Assembly (NCBI GenBank): GCA_019448385.1
Contig: JAGTXO010000046.1
Coordinates: 124,001 to 188,000, forward strand
DNA length: 64,000 nt
DNA from: Diacronema lutheri
Taxonomy: Eukaryota; Haptophyta; Pavlovophyceae; Pavlovales; Pavlovaceae
Direction: 5' to 3'
The notes beneath the pieces were generated by a model that saw only the letters and a list, made by a program, of their open reading frames with translations, was not told the DNA's origin and did not search any database. A program made the translations under genes and the position numbers. This document shows positions 47,291-56,905 of the stretch, piece after piece (position 1 is the first letter of the stretch; each line of letters starts with the position of its first letter).

Positions 47291-48793
47291 TCACTGCCGC
47301 ACGCCGCGCGGCGCGCACGGCTGCATGGCGAGCTCGCGCGCGGCGCTGCCGAGCTCATCGACCGCTCCGTCTCGGATGAGCTGCGCGAGCTCGTGGAGCC
47401 GCCCCGCCCGGCGAAGCAGCGCGCAGTGGTGCGTGCCGACGACCTCCACGCGCCAGCCGTGCCGCGCGAGGAGGCGTAGCTTGCACTCGTCCGCCGCCCT
47501 CCGCTGCAAATGCGCATGGAAGCCGCGAAGCTCGAGGGCGAGCCGCGCGTGCGGCAGCGCGATGTCGACGACGAAGGGCGTACCCGGCACCTGGTACTCA
47601 CGCGTATGCTCGATCCCGAGCAAGCGCAGCTCAACGGAGAGGGGCCGCGTCGCCGCGCTGGGCGGCGCGCATCGCCTCGTGCGCTCTCGCAGGCGTTCGG
47701 CCGCGCGCTGCAGCCGCGCCGGCGGCGCAAGGCGCAGCTCGGGCGCCTCAAGTCTGAGCACGCCGAGCGCGTGCTGCACCTGCTGCACCTCGATCGCACC
47801 GAACGCGCCCGAGCCGCGCGCGCTCACCTCATGCGTGAGCGCGCGCATCAGCTCGTGCGCGTTCGGCTGCGCGCCCTCGGCTGAGACGGCAAACGCCCAC
47901 AGCAAGCTCGCGAGTTCGCGCGCGCGGAGCACGTCGCGGTCGGCTTGCGCCAGGGGCGTCAGCCGGCGCGACACGGCGCGGAGCACGCGCGCGCGGTCCG
48001 TCGGCTCGCACGCGCGCGCAAACCCGCACGCCAGCGCGCAGAGCAGGCTGGGTGGCCACAGCGTGAGCGCGCCGGGCGCGCCGACGATCTCGGCCGCGCG
48101 CGCGAGCACGCTGGCGCTCACGGGCCACGCGGCGTAGCCCGAGCTACCGAGGGCAAAGCAGAGCATCGAGAGCTCAGCCGCGCCAAACGTGTTCAGCCGC
48201 GCCTCCGCCGCGCGCGCCACCGCCTCGAAGAGCGCGGGCGTGTGCTGCGCGAGTTGCGCGTATGCCCAACCGAGCCGCGCGAGTCGGCACGCGTCGAGCT
48301 CGGACAGGTCGACGCATCTCGCAACGTGCGCGAGTGAACGGCGCGGCGCGAGCGGCAGTTCTGCTGCCTTCACGTACAGCTTCTCCTCCGCGCCCGCTTC
48401 GCGCGCAGGAGACGGCGCGCACAGCTGGGCTGCCAGGCGGTCGAGCAGCACGCGCGCGCGCACGCCCGCAGTCGCAAACGCGTACGAGAGGGAGGCGAAG
48501 GAGCGCGCGTCGAGCGCGCACAAAAGCTCAGGCTGGCCCATCAGCTTGGCGCTGCGCAAAAACACATCCACGGGCGCCGGCCTCGCCATTGCGCACGCGC
48601 CGAGCAGCTGCGCGAGCTGCGGCGGGTCGAGCGCGCGCAGCTGCTCATCAGTCAGGCCCTGCGCACCCTCGCGCAGCCGGGCAAGAGCGGCAGCGCGCTC
48701 GGGCAGCGTCAAGCCGTGCGGCTGCGTGAGCCGGCGCGCGACGCCGAGCACGTCGCTATAACGCCGCACGCGCCACGTGTTCAGCAGCCGCAT
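47291..48793 (-). CDS. RAP-domain protein (organelle RNA-binding)
   Basis: A single exon of 500 residues. Helical repeats fill residues 30-390 (LAQLLGACAMARPAPVDVFL, ARLGWAYAQLAQHTPALFEA, ASLLWAFAVSAEGAQPNAHE), of the OPR/FAST type. The C-terminal RAP domain includes YQVPGTPFVVDIALPHARLA, LELRGFHAHLQRR and ARHGWRVEVVGTHHCALLRR. Proteins of this build bind and process mitochondrial or chloroplast RNAs. The N terminus MRLLNTWRVRRYSDVLGVAR looks like a mitochondrial presequence. The start lies next to the 101-nt hairpin described separately. Confidence 0.85.
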   Translation of the reverse strand: MRLLNTWRVRRYSDVLGVARRLTQPHGLTLPERAAALARLREGAQGLTDEQLRALDPPQLAQLLGACAMARPAPVDVFLRSAKLMGQPELLCALDARSFASLSYAFATAGVRARVLLDRLAAQLCAPSPAREAGAEEKLYVKAAELPLAPRRSLAHVARCVDLSELDACRLARLGWAYAQLAQHTPALFEAVARAAEARLNTFGAAELSMLCFALGSSGYAAWPVSASVLARAAEIVGAPGALTLWPPSLLCALACGFARACEPTDRARVLRAVSRRLTPLAQADRDVLRARELASLLWAFAVSAEGAQPNAHELMRALTHEVSARGSGAFGAIEVQQVQHALGVLRLEAPELRLAPPARLQRAAERLRERTRRCAPPSAATRPLSVELRLLGIEHTREYQVPGTPFVVDIALPHARLALELRGFHAHLQRRAADECKLRLLARHGWRVEVVGTHHCALLRRAGRLHELAQLIRDGAVDELGSAARELAMQPCAPRGVRQ

Positions 48794-48796
48794 AGG

Positions 48797-48897
48797 ACGT
48801 CCGCCATGGACAAAACGAAACTGGAAGAAGCCTGCAGCGAGCTGCAGTGCTCTTCAGTTTTGTGTCTCGGGTTGGGGTGAGTGTTCATGGCGGACGT
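48797..48897. other. long imperfect hairpin
   Basis: ACGTCCGCCATG at 48797-48808 is the exact reverse complement of 48886-48897. Inside, AAACTG/CAGTTT, AAGA/TCTT and CTGCAG pairs continue the stem. It starts 3 bp upstream of the RAP gene's ATG. A small + strand frame (from ATG 48806) is only about 24 codons. Confidence 0.6.
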
Positions 48898-48978
48898 CGA
48901 TGCCGTGCAGCGAGGCGACTGATCTGAGAAGGAGCGCCGCACACGCAAAGGCCCGGAGAAGGCCGGCGACTACCGCCG

Positions 48979-49035
48979 CCCCCCCCCCCCCCCCCCCCCC
49001 CCCCCCCGCGCGCGCGCGGGGGGGGGGGGGGGGGG
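48979..49035. repeat. C29-(GC)5-G18 hairpin-forming tract
   Basis: Twenty-nine C, five GC dinucleotides, then 18 G, followed by further G-rich sequence to about 49065. It is self-complementary over at least 18 bp. Confidence 0.95.
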
Positions 49036-49165
49036 AGGGGGGGGGGAGGGGGAGGAGGAGGGGGGACCGACCTGGGCGAAAAGTACGTTGTTCGCGGTGC
49101 CAGCGAAGATCCAACGTCAGGGCGCATCATCTCTGATCACAGACTGCTGCTGCAGGAATTGGGAG

Positions 49166-50047
49166 TCACGCGTTCAGCGCCTTGCACCGCACGAGCGTCT
49201 GGCAGATGCTGAGCAGCGCGGCTGCGTCAAGGCCCGCGCGCCCGACCACGAAGCCGTCGACCTCCGACAGCCGCGCGTACGATTCGGCGTTCGCCTCGGT
49301 GACCGAGCCAGTATATACAATCCGGCACGCGCGCGCGGCATCGTCGCCGACGTGCGCGCGCAGCCACGCGCGGATTTCGGCGTGCACGCGCTGCGTCTCG
49401 TCCGGCGTGCACGGCGTGGCGCCCGCGCCGACGGCCCACACTGGCTCGTACGCGATCACCACTCGAGACCATGCGCCCTCCGGAACGCGCGCCGCGACCG
49501 CACTGACCTGCGCGACGACGGTGCCGATCGCGACGCCTGCGTCGCGTTGCGCGCGCGTCTCGCCGACGGTCAGGTTGATGGCAAGGCCAGCGCCGAGGCA
49601 ATCGTGCGCCTTGTCGGCGATGAGCGCGTCTGTCTCACCGTACGTGTTGCGCCGGTCGCTGTGCCCGAGTACCACCCACTCGCACCCAACGGCACGCAGC
49701 AGCGCGGCGGTCGTCACGCCGGTGCCGGGTGCGAGCGGCGCGACGGACTCGTGCACGTTCTGCGCGCCGACGCGAACATGCGCGCCAGCTCGTTCGACCA
49801 CGCGGCCGAGCAGCACGTGCGGCGGGCAGAGGCAGAGCTCGACGTCGGCAAGAGTGGGCTTGCCCTCGGCCCAGCCCACGCGCACCGCGTCGACGAGCGC
49901 ATCCGCTTGCGCGACGTCGGCGAGAGCGCATTTCCAGTTAGCACCAACAAACAGGCGGCAGGGGCGCGCCGGCCGCTGCGCACCGGACGGTTCAGTCGGC
50001 GGCGCGCGCGGCCGCAGCCGGAGGCGGCGCCGCAGACCCGCGAGCAT
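49166..50047 (-). CDS. TPI: triosephosphate isomerase, with N-terminal targeting extension
   Basis: 293 residues from ATG 50047; about 40 residues (MLAGLRRRLRLRPRAPP) precede the core and look like a mitochondrial or plastid presequence. Catalytic Lys in FVGANWKCALADV, His in VVLGHSDRRNTYGE (Asp replaces the usual Glu of GHSERR), Glu in VVIAYEPVWAVGAGATP. The phosphate-binding YGGSV is YTGSV here, a conservative change. It interconverts dihydroxyacetone phosphate and glyceraldehyde 3-phosphate. An organellar isoform fits algae that run lower glycolysis in the mitochondrion. Confidence 0.93.
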   Translation of the reverse strand: MLAGLRRRLRLRPRAPPTEPSGAQRPARPCRLFVGANWKCALADVAQADALVDAVRVGWAEGKPTLADVELCLCPPHVLLGRVVERAGAHVRVGAQNVHESVAPLAPGTGVTTAALLRAVGCEWVVLGHSDRRNTYGETDALIADKAHDCLGAGLAINLTVGETRAQRDAGVAIGTVVAQVSAVAARVPEGAWSRVVIAYEPVWAVGAGATPCTPDETQRVHAEIRAWLRAHVGDDAARACRIVYTGSVTEANAESYARLSEVDGFVVGRAGLDAAALLSICQTLVRCKALNA

Positions 50048-50155
50048 CCCCCTTTCCCCGTAACCGCGAACGAAGTTTCGGCGCCAGTGCCCCGCCTTCG
50101 CGGTTGTGAGCGGCGCTTCCCGTCCACGGCGCGGCACTCCATTTTGTGCCCCTCG

Positions 50156-51178
50156 ATGCTCGTGTGGTGCGCGCTCTACTGGGCAGGGGCTGGCGCTTGG
50201 TCGGTGGCGCCCGTCTCGCCGCTCGCGCGCTCGTTCGCACCGTCGCCGCGCGCGCCCGGCCGTCCGAGCTTGACGCATGCCGTCGCGCGCGAGGCCGGCA
50301 CGGACGCGGCCGGCACACTCGCGGCGCTTTGGCAGATGGCGCGGCCGAGGACGCTGCCGCAGTCGGTCGTGCTCCTCCTCTTTGGCGCGTACGGCGCAGA
50401 GCTGAACGCAAACTTCCTCTTCCGCGCCGCCGCGCGCCGCGAGCTGTGCCTGCTCGCCGCAACCGTCGTGCTTACGACCGCGACGTCCATGCTCGTGAAC
50501 GACTACCACGATTTTGCGCTCGGCGTAGACACGGCCGAATCTCGCGCTGAGCGCGCGCTTGTACGCGGGAGCGTGACGCCCGAGGTCGTCAAGGCGGTGT
50601 GCAAGTGCCTCTATGCCGTGCACATTTTGCTCACCCTGCTCGTGCGAGAGCCGAGCGTGCGGCTCTGCGTCTACGCAAATACGCTCGCCACGTTTCTGTA
50701 CTCGAAGTGGTTCAAGCCCGTCCCAATCGTGAAGAATGCGCTGTGCGCGACGGTAATCTCGACGACCGTCGCGCTCGGCGCAACTGTCGTCACCGGCTCG
50801 CTTGGCGCGGCCGTGCGGTCCGTGTGGAAGCTGATGCTGCTGGTCGGCTGCGGGATCGCGCACCGAGAGATGGTGATGGACGTGGACGACATGCGCGCGG
50901 ACGGCAAGGCGGGCGTGCGAACCGTGCCGGTGCTCGTCGGCGCGAGGCCCGCGCTTGCGCTCTCGTGCGCGCCGCTTGCCCTGCCCATCGCGGCGTCCAT
51001 CGCTGGCCGCGGGATCTCCGTGCTCGCCGTGCTGCCGCTCGTCGCAATGTGCGCGCTCGCCGCGCGCGCCGCCGCCGAGCAGGCTGGTTCGGCGGGCTTC
51101 CACACGAGCGTCGGCTGCGCCGTCGAGCTCGCGCCGCTCTTCATCCTCCTCTCGCTCGCCGGCGCTCTGCGCACGTGA
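50156..51178 (+). CDS. UbiA-family prenyltransferase, plastid
   Basis: 340 residues from ATG 50156. The N terminus MLVWCALYWAGAGAWSVAPV is a signal peptide, then Pro/Arg-rich transit sequence. Both Asp-rich motifs of the superfamily are present: MLVNDYHDFALGVDTAESRA and MVMDVDDMRADGKAGVRTVP. About eight or nine membrane segments follow. It would attach a prenyl chain to an aromatic or tetrapyrrole acceptor in the plastid membrane; which one (homogentisate, chlorophyllide, menaquinone precursor) cannot be decided. Divergent from TPI, 108 bp. Confidence 0.85.
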   Translation: MLVWCALYWAGAGAWSVAPVSPLARSFAPSPRAPGRPSLTHAVAREAGTDAAGTLAALWQMARPRTLPQSVVLLLFGAYGAELNANFLFRAAARRELCLLAATVVLTTATSMLVNDYHDFALGVDTAESRAERALVRGSVTPEVVKAVCKCLYAVHILLTLLVREPSVRLCVYANTLATFLYSKWFKPVPIVKNALCATVISTTVALGATVVTGSLGAAVRSVWKLMLLVGCGIAHREMVMDVDDMRADGKAGVRTVPVLVGARPALALSCAPLALPIAASIAGRGISVLAVLPLVAMCALAARAAAEQAGSAGFHTSVGCAVELAPLFILLSLAGALRT

Positions 51179-51227
51179 CACCCTGCCGGCTTACAGCATG
51201 TGCTGGGCAAGTGCAGGCGGGTGTCAC

Positions 51228-51865
51228 TCACTCTTCGTCTTCGTCAAATGAGAGCTTTGGCTGCTTGCCCGCGCCCCCCTTGCTCCTCTTCCTTTTACCG
51301 CAACCCTCCTTGGCTCGCTCAGCCTCGCACGCGGACGCGGGGGCGCCCGCCGGAGCGCGCGTCCCAGTCGAGGCCAGCTCGTCGCGAAGCTGCTCCTTCT
51401 TGCGCCTCTGTCGGTCTTCACGCTGTGCGCATTGGTCGCGCGCGTGCGCGGGCCGGGGAGTCGGCGGTCGGCTCGTGGCGGTGCGTGGTGGAGCCGCGCG
51501 CGTGGAGCCGGCGCGCGGCCCGCACGCACCGTCTTTGCGTCCTTCGTGGCTGCCTGCGCGTCGCGCGCTCTCAACTCCTGAAGCCTTTGCGCACGCCACA
51601 CCTCCTCACCCAGCTTGACCTGCTCGCGCTTCGCCACGTAGTCCTTCGGGCGCATCAGGCCGGCGTAGTTGGTGCCGTCGTACACCCTGAATGCGGGCGT
51701 GAGCGCGCACGCGTGCTTCGGATTGTGGGCCGCCGCATGCGAGCAGCCCCTTGCTGGGCCCAGCAAGGCGCCCAGCGCGGCGGGCCGCCACATGCGATCA
51801 GCCCCTTGAGGCTCTCACCGATCGTCCACGCTGTCGTGCTTTGCCACAAAGTCGATCTCCTCCAT
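51228..51865 (-). CDS. small conserved-looking charged protein, three exons, family unknown
   Basis: Exons 51865-51819, 51686-51530 and 51422-51228 encode 132 residues. Introns: 51687-51818 (GTGAGA donor) and 51423-51529 (GTGCGT donor). Splicing gives MEEIDFVAKHDSVDD then RVYDGTNYAGLMRPKDYVAK, a charged helix (REDRQRRKKEQLRDEL), and the tail GKQPKLSFDEDEE. The compact pattern and acidic end suggest a conserved nuclear or splicing-associated factor, but I cannot name it. Unspliced frames are interrupted or incoherent. The start is 65 bp from the divergent EF-hand gene. Confidence 0.6.
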
Positions 51866-51930
51866 CGTTCCGTCAGCCCTCCATTCCCTCCCCCGTCTGG
51901 GACCGCCCCGCGCGCCGTTTCTTTTTCGCA

Positions 51931-53091
51931 ATGGGGAAAGCGAGGCACCCAGTCGGCCGTCCGACGTCGCTCAACGCGACGCCCGTTGGAGCGATGGCGT
52001 GGGCCGAGCGCCTGCGCGCGGAGGACAGGTTGGACCTGAACATCCAGGCGAACCGCAATCAGCTCGGGCTTCCCGGCGCGTACGACGACAAGCCGCCGCG
52101 CGCGAAAACAATCTCGCAGCGGCCGCGCACGGCGAGCGAGCCGCAGCTGGGCAAGCTACACCGGCTGCTGCGCGCGGCGGACGCGGGCGGAACGGGCTTG
52201 GTCGACACACAAGAACTGCGCTTCCTCGCCACGAGGAGCGGCCTCGACCTCGACGACGAGCGCACGGCCACGCTGCTCGCCGCGAGCGAGCCGACACGCG
52301 ACGGGCGCGTTGAGTACGCGCTCTTCGAGCGAGGCGTCCGGCGGCAGCACGCCGAGGCTAGCGGGGCGGACGAACGCCCACCGGCAACGCCTGCATCAGC
52401 ACGCGCGTCTGCGCGCAGCCCGCCGTTCGGCACGCCGCGCGATAGCTCGCTGCTGCCCGGCTCTGAGAACCCGTACGCGTCGGCGCTCTTCCTGCGGTAC
52501 AAGCACCTGCGCATGCTCCAGCCGGCAAACCTGCAGCTGCCCGCGCCGCCCAACAAGGTGACGCCCAACACGTCGCACCTGTTCCACGACAACGTGTACC
52601 GCACCAAGAACCGCTCACTCAAGTCGTGGCAGGACTTCCAGGACCGGCACAACGTGCTGACACAGCGGCCCAACACCTCCCCCGGGGTGCCCACCTTCCG
52701 CGACACGCTGAGCACCTACCAGCTGCACTTCACGCACGGCGGCAGCACGGTCGATCCGGGGGCCTATTCGGCGCAGGTGCGCCAGCCAGCCCACGCGGAA
52801 CCGGCGCGGCGCCGTGCCAGCGCGCGGCCCGGCCGCGCGGCGCGCGCAGCGCACGAAGTACGCGCCTTCACACGCCCGCGCACCCGGCCTTTGCGCGCGC
52901 AGGGCGATGCCCTTTCAAGGAGCTTGCGCAATTCGACGCGCACGATGGCGACGGCGGCTCCGTTCACGCGCACGCTGCACACGTCGCACGGCCTGGCGAT
53001 CACGCGGAGCTCGCCCGCAGTCGAAAGGGACTACACGCGAGACCCGGCCGCGCGGATGACGTGGAGGGAGCGCGCCGGCTGGACGCCCTGA
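51931..53091 (+). CDS. EF-hand protein, possible flagellar component, two exons
   Basis: Exons 51931-52776 and 52903-53091 encode 344 residues. The intron (GTGCGC donor, 126 bp, phase 0) is stop-free, but the read-through peptide is Arg/Ala/Pro-rich and unlike the flanks. An EF-hand pair is at about 70-135: LLRAADAGGTGLVDTQELRF and LAASEPTRDGRVEYALFERG; the loops keep only some calcium ligands. The rest is basic, with short motifs (TPNTSHLFHDNVYRTKNRSL, GVPTFRDTLSTYQLHF) of a style common in axonemal microtubule-associated proteins. The axonemal idea is inference from style only. Confidence 0.65.
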   Translation: MGKARHPVGRPTSLNATPVGAMAWAERLRAEDRLDLNIQANRNQLGLPGAYDDKPPRAKTISQRPRTASEPQLGKLHRLLRAADAGGTGLVDTQELRFLATRSGLDLDDERTATLLAASEPTRDGRVEYALFERGVRRQHAEASGADERPPATPASARASARSPPFGTPRDSSLLPGSENPYASALFLRYKHLRMLQPANLQLPAPPNKVTPNTSHLFHDNVYRTKNRSLKSWQDFQDRHNVLTQRPNTSPGVPTFRDTLSTYQLHFTHGGSTVDPGAYSAQVRQPAHAEPARRRASARPGRAARAAHEVRAFTRPRTRPLRAQGDALSRSLRNSTRTMATAAPFTRTLHTSHGLAITRSSPAVERDYTRDPAARMTWRERAGWTP

Positions 53092-53291
53092 TCTGCCCTG
53101 CGTCACACGTCGTATGTACTGAGTCCAACAAAAATCGCCTCTCTTTGCTCGCCCTGCCCTGCCGCGCGTGGCGATGCACTCCGTGCACGTGCAGCGCTGC
53201 GCGCGGGCATTCCGGGCGAGCCCGAGCGCGGCCACTCACCGCGCCGATTGCGGCCTCCGGTCGGGCGGGCCGCGCGAGGCTCGGCGTCGCG

Positions 53292-55042
53292 TCAAATTGT
53301 GCGCGTACGCACGGCGAGCTCCTCGAGCTGCTCGCCCCTCTGCGCCGCGCCGTGCGCCACGCGCTCCGACTTGCGCGAGGCGCGGCGCGTGAGACGGCGC
53401 TCGGGCTTGCCTGCTCGGGCCGCACCGGCGGGGGGCAGGTCCCTCGTCGGTGCGCGCGGAAGCGCCTCATAAAGGCGGTAGTGCGACAGGTCGGGCCGCG
53501 ACAGGTGCGCGGCCGCGACGACGACCTCTGGCAGCTCGTCCTCCGTCTGCCCCTCGATCAGCCACGCCATGTCCATCGCCAGGTGCTTCGACTGCGGCAG
53601 CATCAGCTTCCACATCTGCGAGGCGAGCAGCGACGTGCCCACCTCGACGATGCATTCGAGGTGGTTCTGCGACTCAAACCACGAGCATTTGAGCTTGTTG
53701 CCAATGATGGCAGGCTTGTTCGCGATCGAGTTTTGAAAGGTTTGAGGGCCCGTGACGATCACGGGCAGCAGCTTGAGCCGCGAGCCGCGCTGCTGCGGCG
53801 TCATGCCCAAGAAGCGCTCCCAGAGCGCCTCCCACGTGGCGTTGTCGCTCTTGCCGACGCGCCCAAAGTACGTGACAATGTTCACGTACTCCTCGGGTGC
53901 GAGCGCGGGCGCGCGCGGGAGCGAAAAGTTGATCGCGAAGATGAAGGGAGGCTCCACATCGCGCGCGCCGCCGCTCTCGTGCGTCGACTGCTTCGCGTCG
54001 CCATGGAAGAAGGTGCGGCGGCGGTCGCCGAGCGCGCGCTTCTTCAGGGCAGCTTTGTAGAGCCGCTGGTAGCCGGGCGATGCAATGATCCCATCCGGGT
54101 GCGCGCAAATGTCGCGCGCGGGCGCGGCACCCTGTGCGCGGCGGACACGCGCAGCGCCGTGAGCGCGTCTTGGCCGCGCGGCGCGTGCGTCGGCCGCGCG
54201 CGGCACAGCTCGGCCTTGCGCCGCGCGCCTGTCGCACCCTGATCATGTCGGCGCCGAGGAATTCAAACATGCGCGGCGCGGAGCGCTCCTTGATGCGCGT
54301 TTTGAGGTACATCTTGCTGCGCACCTTGAAGTACGTGTCCACCGGCCCGCACGTGTTGTTCCCGAGCCGCTCGCCTGACGGCCAGTTGCCAAAGCGCGGC
54401 AGCATGAGCGGCGGGTCGGGCACGACGAGCTCGGCCTGCGGCGGGCGGGCGACCTCGGTCACGATGACGTCGCGCGGGTTGGTCGGCGGCGGTTGCGTGA
54501 CCGCACGCGTGAGGCCCAGCCACGCTTGCACGTCTGCGGTGAACCGCCAGAAGCCGCTGTTCATGTCCTCAAAGAGGATGACTGCGCGCGCGCGCGCGCG
54601 CGTGGCACGTCGCGCGTGGCGGCGCGCGTGGACGGTGTCGCCGCGTCGATGCGGTCAGCGGCCAGCGCTCAGCGTCCGCCTGCTGGCGGCGCGCGCGCGC
54701 AGAGCGGGCCGGCCGGGTGCTCGAGAGGCGGCTGCCCGCGTGCGCACCGATGCTCTGACCGATGGTCGCGTTGGCCATCGACGGCCTCGACGTGAGGCCG
54801 ACGGCGGTGCCGGGCGGTGAGGGGGCGTCACCCGGGTCGGAGGACGATTCGATGTCGCCGGCCGCCGACGCGTCGCCCTTGGCGGTGACATGCTTGGCCG
54901 TCGCCCCTTTCCGGCCGCGCCACCGTTCCCGGAGCCGAGTGATCGGCCCCATGCCCGCCGAATTTGGCGGCCCCCTTGTGCCGTCGCCGTTTCGAGCAAA
55001 TGATGGGCCGACCGGTGAACGAAGAAAGCTCACAGCTGTCAT
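53292..55042 (-). CDS. EDR2-like protein with DUF1336 domain, three exons
   Basis: Exons 55042-54748, 54581-54238 and 54131-53292 encode 492 residues. Splicing joins GQSI-VILFEDMNSGFWRF (intron 54582-54747) and FLGADMIR-GAAPARDICAH (intron 54132-54237). The DUF1336 (EDR2 C-terminal) core is YFKVRSKMYLKTRIKERSAP, PPFIFAINFSLPRAPALAPE, PQTFQNSIANKPAIIGNKLK and CIVEVGTSLLASQMWKLML. The N-terminal 100 residues are low complexity; no PH or START domain is visible. EDR2 proteins bind phosphoinositides and act in stress and vacuole-linked processes. The basic C-terminal tail may anchor it or locate it to the nucleus. Confidence 0.85.
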
Positions 55043-55362
55043 CGCACCTCTGCCCAAGTCACGGGAGTGGCTTCGAGTCTTCCCGCGCGCCCCTCTCCGT
55101 CCAGAGCGGGATGCACCGGCTGCACACCGCCGCGTGAAGTTCGCATCGCCCGGATTGGCTCCGCGGTGCCGTCGCCCGGCCGCAGCATCGCTCCCACTGG
55201 CGGCAAGTTGGCAACGTGCAGTGACTGGCAACGTGCAGTGACTAGTGAGAATGCGAGGGGACTCGCCACTACAACCGCAGGCGCGTGCACTGCCACGCGC
55301 TCACACGTCCAGGATGACAATGCCCCCCCCCCCCCCCCCCCCCCCATTTTTGCTTTTGGCCC
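55043..55362. other. intergenic, poly-C and a 17-bp duplication
   Basis: C23 at 55323-55345, 17 bp downstream of the giant gene's stop. A 17-bp unit (TGGCAACGTGCAGTGAC) is duplicated in tandem at 55209-55242. No gene is visible. Confidence 0.7.
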
Positions 55363-56572
55363 TCAGTAGTCATCGTCCAGGTCTTCGGTCAGCTTGACGA
55401 GCGATGCCTCCGCCGCCTCCTTGGCCGTAATCCACCGCACGGCGCGCTCGACGTCGCGCTCGGAGAAGTGTGTGGGCTCAACCTCGAGATCAAGCATGGC
55501 GTCGACGGATGCGCGCTCGCAAAAACCGAGGCGCATCAGCTCGGCGGCGAAATGGCGACGACCGAGCGGCGGCGTGACGTTCGCGCCCAGCCGCTGCGGT
55601 GGCTGCCCGGCGAGCGCATCCCACCCGCCCGCGCCTGGCGCCGGCGGGGCGGTCTGCGGGCTCGAGTGCGGCTGCTGTGGCAACTGCTGCGCACTGACCA
55701 CACTGGCCGCCTGGCATGCGGCGGCGGCCGAGCACTGCTGCGCCTGCTGCTGCGCGTATGCGTCGTGGGGCACGCAGCCATTGCCCTGCTGTGCGCACGG
55801 GTATTCAAACTCGTGCGCGCCGTACGCGTCCGCACACGTGCCGCTGCCCGTGAGCAGCGCGGCGGGCCGCTGCGCGTGCAACGGGCGCGCGCCCGCGAGA
55901 AGGAGATGTGCGTCGCCTCGCGGCTGCCGCGTGCGGCTGCCGACCGACGCCGAGGCGGGCAGCTGCGGCGGCAGCGGCGGCAGCGGCTGCGCGCAGCCGT
56001 GCGCGAGCGCGCCGTGCGCGGCCTGGCCGTGCGGCGGCATGCAGCCGGGCACGGCCGTGCGCGCCGCGGACGGCACGCCGCCGAGCGCGCCGCCGCCGAC
56101 GCCGCCACCAACGCCGTCTGTGCCGTGCGCGAGCTGCACGGGCGGCCGCAGCGACGTCGGCCCGCTCACGGCAGCGGCGCACACGACGCCGCCGCCACCC
56201 GCGCGCGCGCACGCGAGCGCCGGCCGCGTGAGCGGAGGCATGGCGGCCGGGCGGCGCTCGTAGCACTGCGGCGCGTGCGGTGTGTGCAGGCCGCCGACGA
56301 GCGGCGGCTGCGGCGAAGGCTGCGGCTGCGGCCGCTCGTCGGCGGCCGACATGCGCGCCATGGGGCTGCGCGCCATGGGGCTGCGCGCCATGGGGCTACG
56401 CGGCGCGCGCTGCGGTGGTGCGCGTGCCGCGCTGGGCGCGTCGTTCGCCGCGTCGTCGTCGTCGTCGTCGTCGCCCCAGTCGTCGAGCAGCGCGGCGCTC
56501 GCGTGCTCGTGCGCAGCCGCGTGGAGCAGCTCGAGCACCAGCGCCTCTTCGTGCGCCTCCTCGTCGGCGGTC

Positions 56573-56604
<32 letters not shown>

Positions 56605-56858
56605 CGCCGCCGCCGCCATCGTGTGCGTCTCGCGCGCCGCGGTGTAACCGCCGGTTGGGTTTCGTCGCCCGCTATTGCACGCCGCCGGCGCGGCGCCGCA
56701 TGCGCGCGCTGCGCCCACGCCGCTCGCGGCGGCAACGTGATCGGCTGCCGCGCGCGCGCTGTCGGCTGCTTGCCAACAGCCCGCCGTCGCGCCCATCGCG
56801 CAGCGCGGACCACCACAGCCGCCATGCTGAAGCTGAAGCTGTAGCTGAAGCTGCTGCA

Positions 56859-56905
<47 letters not shown>

